DNA of 12,398 bases, taken from NCBI GenBank assembly GCA_964459985.1, contig CAYWOS010000055.1, positions 1 to 12,398 of the forward strand, given 5' to 3'. Positions 1 through 6,584 of the stretch are shown here, in pieces (within the stretch, counting starts at the first letter, position 1; each line of letters opens with the position of its first letter). The translations under genes were made by a program, and so were the position numbers. The notes under the pieces are model-generated. The model was not told the DNA's origin. It searched no databases and saw only the letters and a program-made list of their open reading frames with translations. Source of the stretch: CAYWOS01 sp964459985. Lineage in GTDB: Bacteria; Bacillota; Clostridia; Christensenellales; Aristaeellaceae.

Positions 1-705
1 GGCTTCGATCAGAAATGGTGGGACGCCGAGATCGTATCGGACGGCGCGGTCAGGTTTTCGTATCTGTCGCCGGACGGCGAGGAAGGCTATCCCGGCAACC
101 TGTCGGTATCGGTCGAGTACGCCTTTGACGGGCGCGATCTGCAGATCGGTTACCGCGCCGAGACCGACGCCGATACCGTCGTCAACCTGACCAATCACGC
201 CTACTTCAATCTTGCCGGCAAGGGCACCGTGCTGGATCAATCGCTTCAGGTGGCGTCCGATTACGTGACCGACTGCGATTCCGCGCTCATCCCGACGGGC
301 GCGATGCTCGCCGTCGAGGGCACGCCGCTTGATCTCAACTGGTCGAGCAAGCTGGGCGGCGCGATCGAAAAAAAGGAGACCTGCCGCCTGCTCGCGGGCG
401 CGAACGGTTTTGACGTCAATTACGCGCTGCGCGGCGAAGGGCTGCGCGTCAGCGCCGTGCTCAAGGACACGGCGAGCGGGCGCAGCATGACGGTGCTGAC
501 CACCGAGCCGGGCGTGCAGGTGTATACGGGACAGGGACTGAACGCCGTGGGGCATAACGGGATGCGCTACGGCCCGTACGCCGGCGTCGCGCTGGAAACG
601 CAGCATTACCCCGACAGCCCCAACCGTCCCGAGTTCCCCACGACCGTGCTCAAGGCCGGCGAAACCTATGTGTCGACGACCATTTATCGCTTTACCGCGC
701 AATAG
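1..705 (+). CDS. galM: Aldose 1-epimerase (galactose mutarotase), 3' part
   Basis: The reading frame is open from the first base, so the N-terminus lies outside the window; 234 residues are visible. Aldose 1-epimerases interconvert the alpha and beta anomers of galactose and other aldoses in the cytoplasm. Visible family motifs are GYPGNL (residues 29-34), NLTNHAYFNL (62-71) with the expected catalytic acid His66, and GVALETQHYPDSPN (195-208) with the catalytic base Glu199. A full-length family member has roughly 330-350 residues, so about 100 are missing upstream. It ends in TAG, 18 bp before the cvpA-like gene, which suggests co-transcription. No other galactose genes are visible, so the sugar it serves cannot be stated. 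Family assignment is secure; substrate is inferred. Confidence 0.93.
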   Translation, partial: GFDQKWWDAEIVSDGAVRFSYLSPDGEEGYPGNLSVSVEYAFDGRDLQIGYRAETDADTVVNLTNHAYFNLAGKGTVLDQSLQVASDYVTDCDSALIPTGAMLAVEGTPLDLNWSSKLGGAIEKKETCRLLAGANGFDVNYALRGEGLRVSAVLKDTASGRSMTVLTTEPGVQVYTGQGLNAVGHNGMRYGPYAGVALETQHYPDSPNRPEFPTTVLKAGETYVSTTIYRFTAQ

Positions 706-723
706 GCGCGTGGGAGATGAACC

Positions 724-1431
724 TTGAACATCATTGACATCGTGATTCTGGCGCTGCTGGGCATCAGCGTGATCTACGGGTTTTACCGGGGTTTTCTGCA
801 TACGCTTTTGTCGGTGGCGTGCTGCCTGCTTTCGGTGCTGATCGCCATGTCCTTCGCGCCGTCGCTGGCGCGCGCGCTGCGCGGCAATCAGGGCGTATCG
901 ACGACGCTCGCCACCTATACCGACGCCGTGGCGCGCGTGGGCGATTACGATCTCGCCGCTACCGACGTGAGCGGGATCACGCCCGATATCATCGCGCGCG
1001 TGCTAAGCAGCGTGGAGCTGCCCAAGGAGATCTCGGACATTCTCCAAAGCAATCTCCAAAACAAATCCTTCCTCGGCACGGGGCTGAACACCGTCAACGA
1101 TTACGTCAGCAGCACGGTGGTCGCCGTGGCGATCGACGCGATCTGTTATATTCTGGTGTTTATCGCCGCGTATCTGATCCTGTCCGTCGTCGTCAGCCTG
1201 ATCCAGCACGTGTTCCGCCTGCCCATACTTAAACAGCTCGACTGGCTGGCCGGCGGCGCGTTCGGGCTGCTGCGCGGCGCGATGGTGCTGTATGTGCTGT
1301 TCCTTTTGCTGCCCGTCGCGCGCACCGTGATCCCGATGAACGATTTCGACGCGCTGCTTCAGGCGAGCCGGCTGGCGGGCATTTTTTCCAACGAAGGCTT
1401 TTTCGCCGGGATCATCGCCGCCATGGTATAG
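724..1431 (+). CDS. cvpA: CvpA family membrane protein
   Basis: A 235-residue membrane protein of the CvpA (colicin V production) family. The N-terminus reads DIVILALLGISVIYGFYRGF, matching the family pattern of a first helix followed by an arginine-glycine turn. Hydrophobic segments lie at about residues 3-20, 25-45, 133-160 and 173-200, with a soluble stretch of about 80 residues between the second and third, as is usual for the family. The start is TTG at 724: the only nearby ATG (717) is out of frame and closes after six codons, while GGGAG at 712-716 sits 7 nt from the TTG. The biochemical role of CvpA proteins is not settled; they have been linked to envelope stress and colicin V export in enterobacteria. 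Here it lies between galM and spoIVB. It ends in TAG. The family call is firm, the function unknown. Confidence 0.82.
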   Translation: MNIIDIVILALLGISVIYGFYRGFLHTLLSVACCLLSVLIAMSFAPSLARALRGNQGVSTTLATYTDAVARVGDYDLAATDVSGITPDIIARVLSSVELPKEISDILQSNLQNKSFLGTGLNTVNDYVSSTVVAVAIDAICYILVFIAAYLILSVVVSLIQHVFRLPILKQLDWLAGGAFGLLRGAMVLYVLFLLLPVARTVIPMNDFDALLQASRLAGIFSNEGFFAGIIAAMV

Positions 1432-1522
1432 CATCGGCTGCCATTTCGCCCTGTTTTTTCCCGGATAACGTCTCCCCGAACCAGGCATGATGGAAGCATG
1501 CTTGAGGAAAGGGAGCGTTTTT

Positions 1523-2797
1523 TTGTCGAAACGTATAGGCGGCGCGCGACGCGTGGCGGGGACGGCGGCGGCGGTCATGGCGCTGTGGATGGCGTTCTCG
1601 CCCACGGCGGCGGCGGTGCGCGAACTGCCGCGCGTGTATCGGTTGAGCGTCGGGCAGACGCAGAAAATCCCGCTGGGCGCGGCGGTTTTGTCCTCGCAGG
1701 ACGAAACGCTGGTATCGTCCGAGCAAAACACGCTGGCGGCGCTCGGCGCGGGCGAGACCGATATGACGGTCAGCCTGTTCGGACTGATCAATATCGGCCG
1801 CGTCCGCGTCGACGTGGGCGACGCCGTGACGCTGATCCCCGGCGGACAGGCGGTCGGCGTCGCCATGACGACCAAGGGCGTGCTGGTCGTGGGCGTGTCG
1901 GACGTCGCGGGCGGCAGCCCGGCGGGCAGCGCCGGCATCCGCGCCGGCGACGTGCTGTTGTCCGTGAACGGGGAGGAGGTCGCCTCGGCGGAGCATTTGA
2001 TCGAGCTTGCCGCGCGGTCGAAGGGACATCCGCTCGAGATCGCCTACCTGCGCGAGGACACGCGCCGCGTGGCGCGCGTCACGCCCGTTTTGTCGGACGG
2101 CGGGTATAAAATCGGCGTGTGGGCGCGCGACAGCACGGCGGGCGTCGGCACGATGTCGTTTTACGACCCGAAAACGGGCGCGTACGGCGCGCTGGGGCAC
2201 GCCGTCAGCGACGCCGATACCGGGCGGCTGCTCGACGTGCGCGCCGGGAGGCTGATGCTCGCCCAGATCACCGACGTGCGCAAGGGCGCGCGCGGCGCGC
2301 CGGGCGAACTGCGCGGGAACTTCCTGCGCGACCGCGTCGAGCTGGGCGATATCGGCGTCAACAGCCGTTTCGGCGTGTACGGAACATTGGACTCGCCGCT
2401 TGTCAATCCCCTGTACCCGGACGGCGCGCCGGTGGCGTATCAGGAAAGCGTCCGGCTCGGCGCCGCGCAAATCCTGTCCTCCGTCGACGGCGACGGCGTG
2501 AAGGCGTACGATATCGAGATCATCTCCTGCGCGCGGCAGGCTGTGCGCGCGCAAAAGAGCATGGTGCTGCGCGTGACCGACAAGCGCCTGCTTGAAAAAA
2601 CGGGCGGCATCGTGCAGGGCATGTCGGGCAGTCCGATTCTTCAGGACGGCCGCATCATCGGCGCGGTGACGCACGTGTTCGTCGACGACCCGACGCGCGG
2701 CTACGGGCTGTATATCGAATGGATGCTCGATACGGCGGAGGATGCCGCCCCGCAGTCGTCCTACCGAAAGCGCGAAAGCGCGAACAGCGCGGCGTAG
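1523..2797 (+). CDS. spoIVB: SpoIVB peptidase (stage IV sporulation protein B)
   Basis: SpoIVB is a serine protease made in the forespore and secreted into the space between the forespore membranes. There it triggers pro-sigma-K processing by cleaving SpoIVFA/BofA. This protein has an N-terminal signal anchor (about residues 11-31), a PDZ domain (about 110-190, with GSPAGSAGIRAGDVLLSVNG), and an S55 peptidase domain. GALGHAVSD supplies His226, VTDK supplies Asp353 and GMSGSP supplies Ser368; their mutual spacing equals that of His236, Asp363 and Ser378 in Bacillus subtilis SpoIVB. I chose the TTG start at 1523 because GGGAG (1511-1515) lies 7 nt upstream, giving 424 residues, close to the family length. 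The in-frame ATGs at 1487/1490 have no useful ribosome binding site. A 7-bp hairpin (1483-1489 with 1497-1503, one G-U pair) lies just before the binding site. It overlaps the bofA-like gene by 37 bp, tail to tail. Confidence 0.95.
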   Translation: MSKRIGGARRVAGTAAAVMALWMAFSPTAAAVRELPRVYRLSVGQTQKIPLGAAVLSSQDETLVSSEQNTLAALGAGETDMTVSLFGLINIGRVRVDVGDAVTLIPGGQAVGVAMTTKGVLVVGVSDVAGGSPAGSAGIRAGDVLLSVNGEEVASAEHLIELAARSKGHPLEIAYLREDTRRVARVTPVLSDGGYKIGVWARDSTAGVGTMSFYDPKTGAYGALGHAVSDADTGRLLDVRAGRLMLAQITDVRKGARGAPGELRGNFLRDRVELGDIGVNSRFGVYGTLDSPLVNPLYPDGAPVAYQESVRLGAAQILSSVDGDGVKAYDIEIISCARQAVRAQKSMVLRVTDKRLLEKTGGIVQGMSGSPILQDGRIIGAVTHVFVDDPTRGYGLYIEWMLDTAEDAAPQSSYRKRESANSAA

Positions 2798-3009
2798 GCG
2801 GGCGCGCCGAGACAGGCGACCGCCGCCGTGTTGAACGCGTTGACGGACAGCCCGACCGCCGAGCCGCACCACAGCGCCGCCGCCGCCCAGAACACGCGCC
2901 GCGCGATGCGATAGGCGGCCGTTTTCGCCTCGCATCGCAGCGCGAACGCCGTCATCAGCGCGATCATCGCCGCCGCCGCCGCCATTTGTCCGATCATCTC
3001 CGTATTCAT
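2761..3009 (-). CDS. BofA-like small membrane protein (possible pro-sigma-K processing inhibitor)
   Basis: An 82-residue protein. The start is ATG at 3009, with GGGAGGG (3016-3022, read on the minus strand) giving 7 nt from GGGAGG to the ATG; an ATG two codons earlier abuts the binding site. Two hydrophobic segments (about residues 6-24 and 41-56) flank a basic, aromatic linker (about 25-40). A third hydrophobic stretch at the C-terminus reads NAFNTAAVACLGAPAYAAL. This has the same length and the same anchored N, F, LG, P and AL positions as the B. subtilis BofA segment NFFTAAVSGILGIPGIIAL, quoted from memory. BofA has 87 residues and the same topology; it holds the SpoIVFB protease inactive until SpoIVB acts. 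The gene faces spoIVB and overlaps it by 37 bp, which supports the call. Against it, the PG of the LGxPG motif is PA here, and the family is short and hydrophobic, so chance similarity is possible. It ends in TAG. Confidence 0.6.
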   Translation of the reverse strand: MNTEMIGQMAAAAAMIALMTAFALRCEAKTAAYRIARRVFWAAAALWCGSAVGLSVNAFNTAAVACLGAPAYAALFALSRFR

Positions 3010-3051
3010 GCGCATCCCTCCCGGAAATCCTATGCAAAGCGGCGGATAAAA

Positions 3052-3080
3052 TTGACAAGCCGCGCAATTGGGTGTAAAAT
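3052..3080 (+). promoter_or_regulatory. Sigma-A type promoter of the F420-ligase-like gene
   Basis: TTGACA at 3052-3057, a 17-bp spacer, and TAAAAT at 3075-3080, in an AT-rich patch of an otherwise GC-rich region. The start site would be near 3087, leaving a leader of about 27 nt that carries GGAGGG at 3102-3107, 6 nt before the ATG. The -35 is a perfect consensus match and the -10 differs at one base. The gap between the bofA-like start (3009) and this gene (3114) holds nothing else I can support. Confidence 0.8.
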
Positions 3081-3113
3081 AACACAATATTTCGGGAATC
3101 TGGAGGGACGCGC

Positions 3114-3860
3114 ATGGGCATTATTCCATCGAGGAACCTTGAGGATCAACGGCGCGAGGACAACGGCGTCGTCTATTTCGATCGCGGCGAGATTACCGGC
3201 GGCAACGGGAAAAAGTATGTCAGGTACGCCATTCAGACGCATTTCGTTCAGCGCGGCGAGAGCCAGACGGCGCTGATGGAGAAATACGTCCGGCCGCTCT
3301 ACCGGGAGGGCGACGTGGTGTCCTTCGGCGCGAAGGTCATGTGCATGTGCGTCAACTCGGTCAGGACGCGCGACGAGGTCAAGCCCGGCTTCTGGGCGAA
3401 CTTTTTGTGGCGCTTCGCCGGCATCAACCACACGGGCGTGGGGATGCACGAGCCGTACAAGCTCCAGCTGGTCATCGATATCTGCGGTTTGCCGCGCGTG
3501 CTGCTGGCGACGGTGTGCTCGGCGGTCACCAAGCTGTTCGGCATGCACGGCGTGTTCTATAAAATCTGCGGCAAGGGCGTGGGCGGCATCGACGGCTTCT
3601 ATTTCCGCTCGAGCTTCGACGTATACAAGCAGCTCGCGCTGATCAATCCTGACAACCCGAACGAATTGTGCGATGCGCTGACGGCGGAGACGGGCATTCC
3701 CGTCGTGCTCATGGACGCCAACGACCTGCAGCGCGACCAGCTCGGCAAATCGAAGGATTTCCCGTATTCCGACGAAGAAATTCAGGATTTCATGCGCGAC
3801 AACCCCTCGGGGCAGGGCGACGAAATGACGCCGCTCATCCTTGTCAGAGAAATCAAGTAA
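3114..3860 (+). CDS. Coenzyme F420-0:L-glutamate ligase family protein (Bacillota type)
   Basis: A 248-residue protein, probably cytoplasmic, transcribed alone from its own promoter. The N-terminal part (about 35-85) has YVRYAIQTHFVQRGES and PLYREGDVVSFGAKV, the layout of CofE-type ligases: a target strand, then a 'DGDVvvvaeK' segment. The C-terminal half has GVFYKICG (about 146-153), IDGFYF (159-164), PVVLMDANDLQ (196-206) and DNPSGQGDEMTP (229-240). These recur in Clostridia proteins annotated as F420-0--gamma-glutamyl ligase; this comparison is from memory. CofE proper adds glutamates to the F420 side chain using GTP. The Bacillota relatives mostly occur in organisms not known to make F420, so the real substrate here is unknown. 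No F420 biosynthesis gene is visible nearby. Family membership is moderately sure, activity is not. Confidence 0.62.
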   Translation: MGIIPSRNLEDQRREDNGVVYFDRGEITGGNGKKYVRYAIQTHFVQRGESQTALMEKYVRPLYREGDVVSFGAKVMCMCVNSVRTRDEVKPGFWANFLWRFAGINHTGVGMHEPYKLQLVIDICGLPRVLLATVCSAVTKLFGMHGVFYKICGKGVGGIDGFYFRSSFDVYKQLALINPDNPNELCDALTAETGIPVVLMDANDLQRDQLGKSKDFPYSDEEIQDFMRDNPSGQGDEMTPLILVREIK

Positions 3861-3872
3861 ACGCGGATAAAC

Positions 3873-3911
3873 AAAACACGGCTGCCGATTTGCCCGGCAG
3901 CCGCGTTTTTT
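3873..3911. terminator. Bidirectional rho-independent terminator
   Basis: GGCTGCCG (3880-3887) pairs with CGGCAGCC (3895-3902) around a 7-nt loop. The stem extends through a C-G pair, an A/C mismatch and another C-G pair, and ends with A4 on the left and T6 (3906-3911) on the right. It can therefore work in both directions. It lies between two convergent genes ending at 3860 (plus) and 3921 (minus), as expected. Confidence 0.9.
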
Positions 3912-3920
3912 GCTGGTTGT

Positions 3921-4403
3921 TTACTTAAGCTTGACGGGCACGAAGATTTCGTATTGCTGATAGCCCAGCCCCTTTTCAATTTCTGGACAGGGATTGATCA
4001 TGTGCCCCATGTGCGTGCGTTCGGGATGGCTGTCGTCGAGCGCGAAGCCCGTGTCTTCAAGCCAATCGACGATCTGCCGGTACGCCGCCTTTTGGCTCTC
4101 GTCGTCGGCGTCGATCGAGGTGCACACGGCGAACAGCCCGCCTTCGAAATCAATCACGTCGTAACCGCCGCAGTCCTCTTTCGTCGCGTCGTCCTCGACC
4201 AGCATCTGCCAGACCAGCCCGCCGTTCTCGCCGAAGAGGAAATCCATCGGCGCGTAGTGCGCGGCCTTGCGCTTTTTGTCGTATTCATTCCACCATCCGG
4301 CGAAATCCCAGACCTTGGAAAACGTGGCGTCAGGCGCGCCCGAGGTCGCCGCGCGGCACTTGGGCAGGCGGACGATGCGGACGACGGGGGTTTTGCTCGG
4401 CAT
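3921..4403 (-). CDS. GyrI-like / AraC-type effector-binding domain protein
   Basis: A stand-alone small-molecule-binding domain of 160 residues, with no DNA-binding region. The sequence opens with a beta strand (TPVVRIVRLPKCRAAT). It then has FSKVWDFAGWWNEYD (about 28-42), a central acidic sheet (YDVIDFEGGLFAVCTSIDAD, about 81-100), and a helix YRQIVDWLEDTGFALD. It closes with the typical YQQYEIFVPVK (about 148-158). Proteins of this SOUL/GyrI-like class bind hydrophobic or cationic ligands; fused versions act as effector domains of AraC and MerR regulators such as Rob and BmrR. I chose ATG at 4403 over the TTG at 4409 because the GAAGG binding site is 8 nt from the ATG but too close to the TTG. 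It lies 54 bp downstream of the MORN genes on the same strand and may be co-transcribed with them. The ligand is unknown. Confidence 0.75.
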   Translation of the reverse strand: MPSKTPVVRIVRLPKCRAATSGAPDATFSKVWDFAGWWNEYDKKRKAAHYAPMDFLFGENGGLVWQMLVEDDATKEDCGGYDVIDFEGGLFAVCTSIDADDESQKAAYRQIVDWLEDTGFALDDSHPERTHMGHMINPCPEIEKGLGYQQYEIFVPVKLK

Positions 4404-4435
4404 GATCAAGACCTTCTTTCTTTTGATTACTTTGT

Positions 4436-4457
4436 CGCGGAGCGCGTTCTCTCCGCG
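4436..4457 (-). other. Hairpin directly after the MORN paralog A stop codon
   Basis: On the minus strand CGCGGAG and CTCCGCG form a perfect 7-bp stem with an 8-nt loop, beginning at the base after the TAA of paralog A. No T run follows, so it is at best a weak terminator or an mRNA end stabiliser; read-through into the GyrI-like gene is likely. The equivalent place after paralog B has no such hairpin. Confidence 0.45.
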
Positions 4458-4524
4458 TTACGGCTTGGGCTGGGCGAACTCCGAGTAGAGCAGCGTGAGC
4501 GTGAGTGGGTCCGCTTCGCCCGTC

Positions 4525-4631
4525 TGTTCGAGACCGTTGACTTTCTGGAACTGCCTGACGCGCTCGGCGCAGGTGGCGTTGTAGCTGTCGCTCAGGCTTG
4601 CGCCGGCGCTGAAGTAGCCCAATTCCTGCAT
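4525..4631 (-). repeat. Near-identical 107-bp copy of the peptidoglycan-binding domain core (with 6652-6758)
   Basis: Matches 6652-6758 at 104 of 107 positions in a hand alignment without gaps. It encodes residues 600-635 of paralog A, from MQELGYFSAG to NGLEQ. The rest of the two genes is far less alike. Confidence 0.9.
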
Positions 4632-5129
4632 TCGCAGCTTCATTTTCGTGACAAGCTCGCCCGTATCGCCCTCCTTGAGAAATTGAGGCGTCTCTTTGAG
4701 GTTATTCACGCATATGCCGATGATACAGGCTTCGCCGTCCAAATCCGCAACGCCGAGCGGAAGGATATACATGGACTCTATGATCGCCGATTCCGTATCG
4801 TACCAGCGCATCAGGCACATGTATTTGTGGTTTGAATCGTTCATGACGATCTCGGCGACGCGATGCCCCATATAATCGGTAACGACGAAAGATTCCGTCG
4901 TGCTGTCGACGAGCACAAGCCCGGGCTCATACGACTGCGGATCGGACAGGAACCGATCAATATCGAAATCGGGAATTAAAAGATCGTCGGGGATCGGATC
5001 GGTGTACTTCGCGGAAAACACATCGAATACGTGCTCCTCGATGAAGTCGCGGTAGTCGCGCTTCACGTTATCGCCCAAGACGTCGCCGTATGTGACGGCG
5101 GCGTCCGGCCACAGCGATTCTACTTGATG

Positions 5130-5486
5130 GCCGTTATCGAACAGTCCCTCGAACAGGATTTCGCCGTTTCCGTCGTATACGACCGCTTGCCCGTACCGAT
5201 AACCCTTTTTCCATCCGCCATCATAGACCTCGGCGACTGCTCCGTTCGTCAGGCTCGTGAATTTCCCCTGTCCGTCGGGCATGCCGTTGATCCATTCGCC
5301 CTTGTAAAACTCAATGATCTCGCCGTTTGAATAGAACGTGATTTCGCCCTGTCCCTCAGGGAGGCCTTGACGCCATTCGCCGTCGAAGGAAATCGTTATG
5401 GCGTCGTCGGATTCGCTGACGCCCTCAAATATTCCGGCGCCGGCGGGCTGTCCGTCAATGATCGTGCCCGTGTATGTTCCCGTCCA
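5130..5486 (-). repeat. MORN block 2 of paralog A (5 units)
   Basis: Codons 315-433. Units begin at WTGTYTG, FDGEWRQGLPEGQG, YKGEWINGMPDGQG, YDGGWKKGYRYGQ and FEGLFDNG (partial). This is one unit more than block 1 of the same gene. Confidence 0.85.
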
Positions 5487-6038
5487 CGCCTGGCGGCAGA
5501 TCTGCGGCGCGATGTCGATTGTGCCTTCCGATTCCGGCGATTCGCCCCCGTTGGCGTTTATTTGGCTTTCCGCCGTCTCTTTGAGGTTGTACCAGTCGTT
5601 GAGCAGCAGGCACATAATATGCGTTTTCCCGTCGATGTCCGCGGTCCCCACCGGAAGCGCGTACAGGGAATCCGCGTAACTCAAGTAGCTGTCGTCCCCG
5701 CGCATCAGCCCGCAGTACGCCTGTCCGTCCGCGCCGGTAAAGAACACCTCGAGCATATAGTAGCCCGTGGTTTCTTCCTTTCGCGTATCGCGTATCCTTC
5801 TCAGGGGGATTTGCACAAGCCATGGCTGGACGGACGAAGGATCTTCAAGATATCTCTCCACGTCGAAATACAGGCTCATCGGATCCTCGGCCGATGGCGG
5901 CGAGCCGTACTCGTCAAAGAAGCCGAAGATTTCATTCTCTATGTAATCGCGTGTCTGCTCGTTGACGGGCGCCATTCCGTAGCCGGAAAAATACTCGCTC
6001 ACCGCGTCGGACAGCATCCTATCCACAATATAAGGATC

Positions 6039-6314
6039 GACGAAAAAGCCTTCGTAGAGGACATTTCCGTCTTCGCCCAATACGCGGCCTTCGCCGTAAA
6101 ACTTACTGTTCTTCCAGCCGCCCTCGAAAATCCAGATGAGCTCGCCGTTCTTATACTCCGTGAGCGTTCCCTGCCCGTTCAGCAGCCCGTTCGCCCACTC
6201 GCCGACATAGGAGCCGCTGAAGGTATCGCCGGACCTCACGATATTCTCGTACTTGAACTCGCCGCTGCCGTGCGGTACGCCGCCAAAACACGTGCCCGTG
6301 TATGTGCCCTCCCA
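6039..6314 (-). repeat. MORN block 1 of paralog A (4 units)
   Basis: Codons 39-130. Units follow the pattern Y/F-x-G-x-W/Y-x-x-G-x-x-x-G-x-G: YWEGTYTGTCFGGVPHGSG, FSGSYVGEWANGLLNGQG, FEGGWKNSKFYGEG and LYEGFFV (partial). MORN units are beta hairpins of about 23 residues. Confidence 0.85.
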
Positions 6315-6465
6315 GTAGGTAAAGCGAACGTACGCCGTATAATCCATGGTGATCTACTGCCCGTACGCCGTACCGGTCCATGCGCAGAGCAGCGCGAGGA
6401 TGAATAGAACGATCCATGCGCGCTTCATTAATATCCCTCCCGTTTTACCGTTCCGTATTGTGTGC

Positions 6466-6494
6466 AGGATACCCTGCGAACGGGCGTCAGTCAA
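6466..6494 (-). promoter_or_regulatory. Sigma-A type promoter of MORN paralog A
   Basis: Read on the minus strand: TTGACT (6494-6489), a 17-bp spacer, then TATCCT (6471-6466). The start site would be near 6459, giving a leader of about 31 nt with GGAGGG 6 nt before ATG 6428. A short palindrome, GCAGG-ATAC-CCTGC (6464-6477), covers the -10 and might be an operator. The rest of the 156-bp gap between the paralogs holds no terminator or reading frame I can support. Confidence 0.68.
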
Positions 6495-6584
6495 GACCGC
6501 CTGAATCCGAATCCATCTGCCGCGCGGCTGCCCATCAGCTCGTCACGGCGCGTGAACGCGGGTCTGCCGATTTGGTTCTCCGCG

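Larger units (their letters stand above)
4458..6428 (-). pseudogene. MORN-repeat / peptidoglycan-binding exported protein, paralog A, with in-frame TAG at codon 25
   Basis: The frame from ATG 6428 (GGAGGG binding site, 6 nt away) has 656 codons with one TAG at codon 25 (6354-6356). The first 24 codons encode a signal peptide: MKR, a hydrophobic core, then GTAYGQ. Codons 26-656 stay open, so the only lesion is the stop. Layout: MORN block 1 (39-130), helical segment (about 135-200), segment with YCGLMRGDDS and LYALPVG (237-277), MORN block 2 (315-433), helical segment (about 439-500), segment with YMCLMRW and MYILPLG (536-576), and a PG_binding_1-like domain (about 583-650). The paralog upstream aligns without gaps through residue 45, and there the stop faces an Asn. 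Translation restarting at ATG 6347 would give 629 residues without a signal peptide, and that ATG lacks a good binding site. Options are a recent pseudogene, a phase- or strain-specific nonsense allele, read-through, or a base error in the assembly. The extracellular function is unknown. Confidence 0.8.

Noticed and set aside
1426..1503. Sigma-G-like boxes before spoIVB (GTATA at 1426, CATGCTT at 1497)
   Set aside because: The boxes are about 66 bp apart, far from the 16-18 bp needed, and no partner box lies at the right distance from either.
3018..3060. Possible sigma-E promoter for the bofA-like gene: TCAATTT, 14 bp, CATAGGAT on the minus strand
   Set aside because: Matches only 5 of 7 and 6 of 8 consensus bases as I recall them, and the start site would fall inside the ribosome binding site.
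1003..3121. Long open frames antisense to cvpA and spoIVB (311 and 569 residues)
   Set aside because: They are Arg/Ala/His-rich, low-complexity translations typical of the shadow of GC-rich genes. Both overlap genes with secure family matches.
4354..6356. Pyrrolysine or other recoding of TAG as the explanation of the internal stop
   Set aside because: TAG terminates galM, cvpA, spoIVB and the bofA-like gene at the proper family lengths, and nothing near the stop suggests a Pyl context.
5367..6407. A 346-residue plus-strand frame opposite MORN paralog A
   Set aside because: A shadow frame. It spans the promoterless interior of a repeat gene and a similar shadow occurs opposite paralog B.
6429..6584. 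Terminator or small RNA between the MORN paralogs
   Set aside because: Only a 10-bp GCCGCGCGGC palindrome and short repeats are present; no stem followed by a T run.
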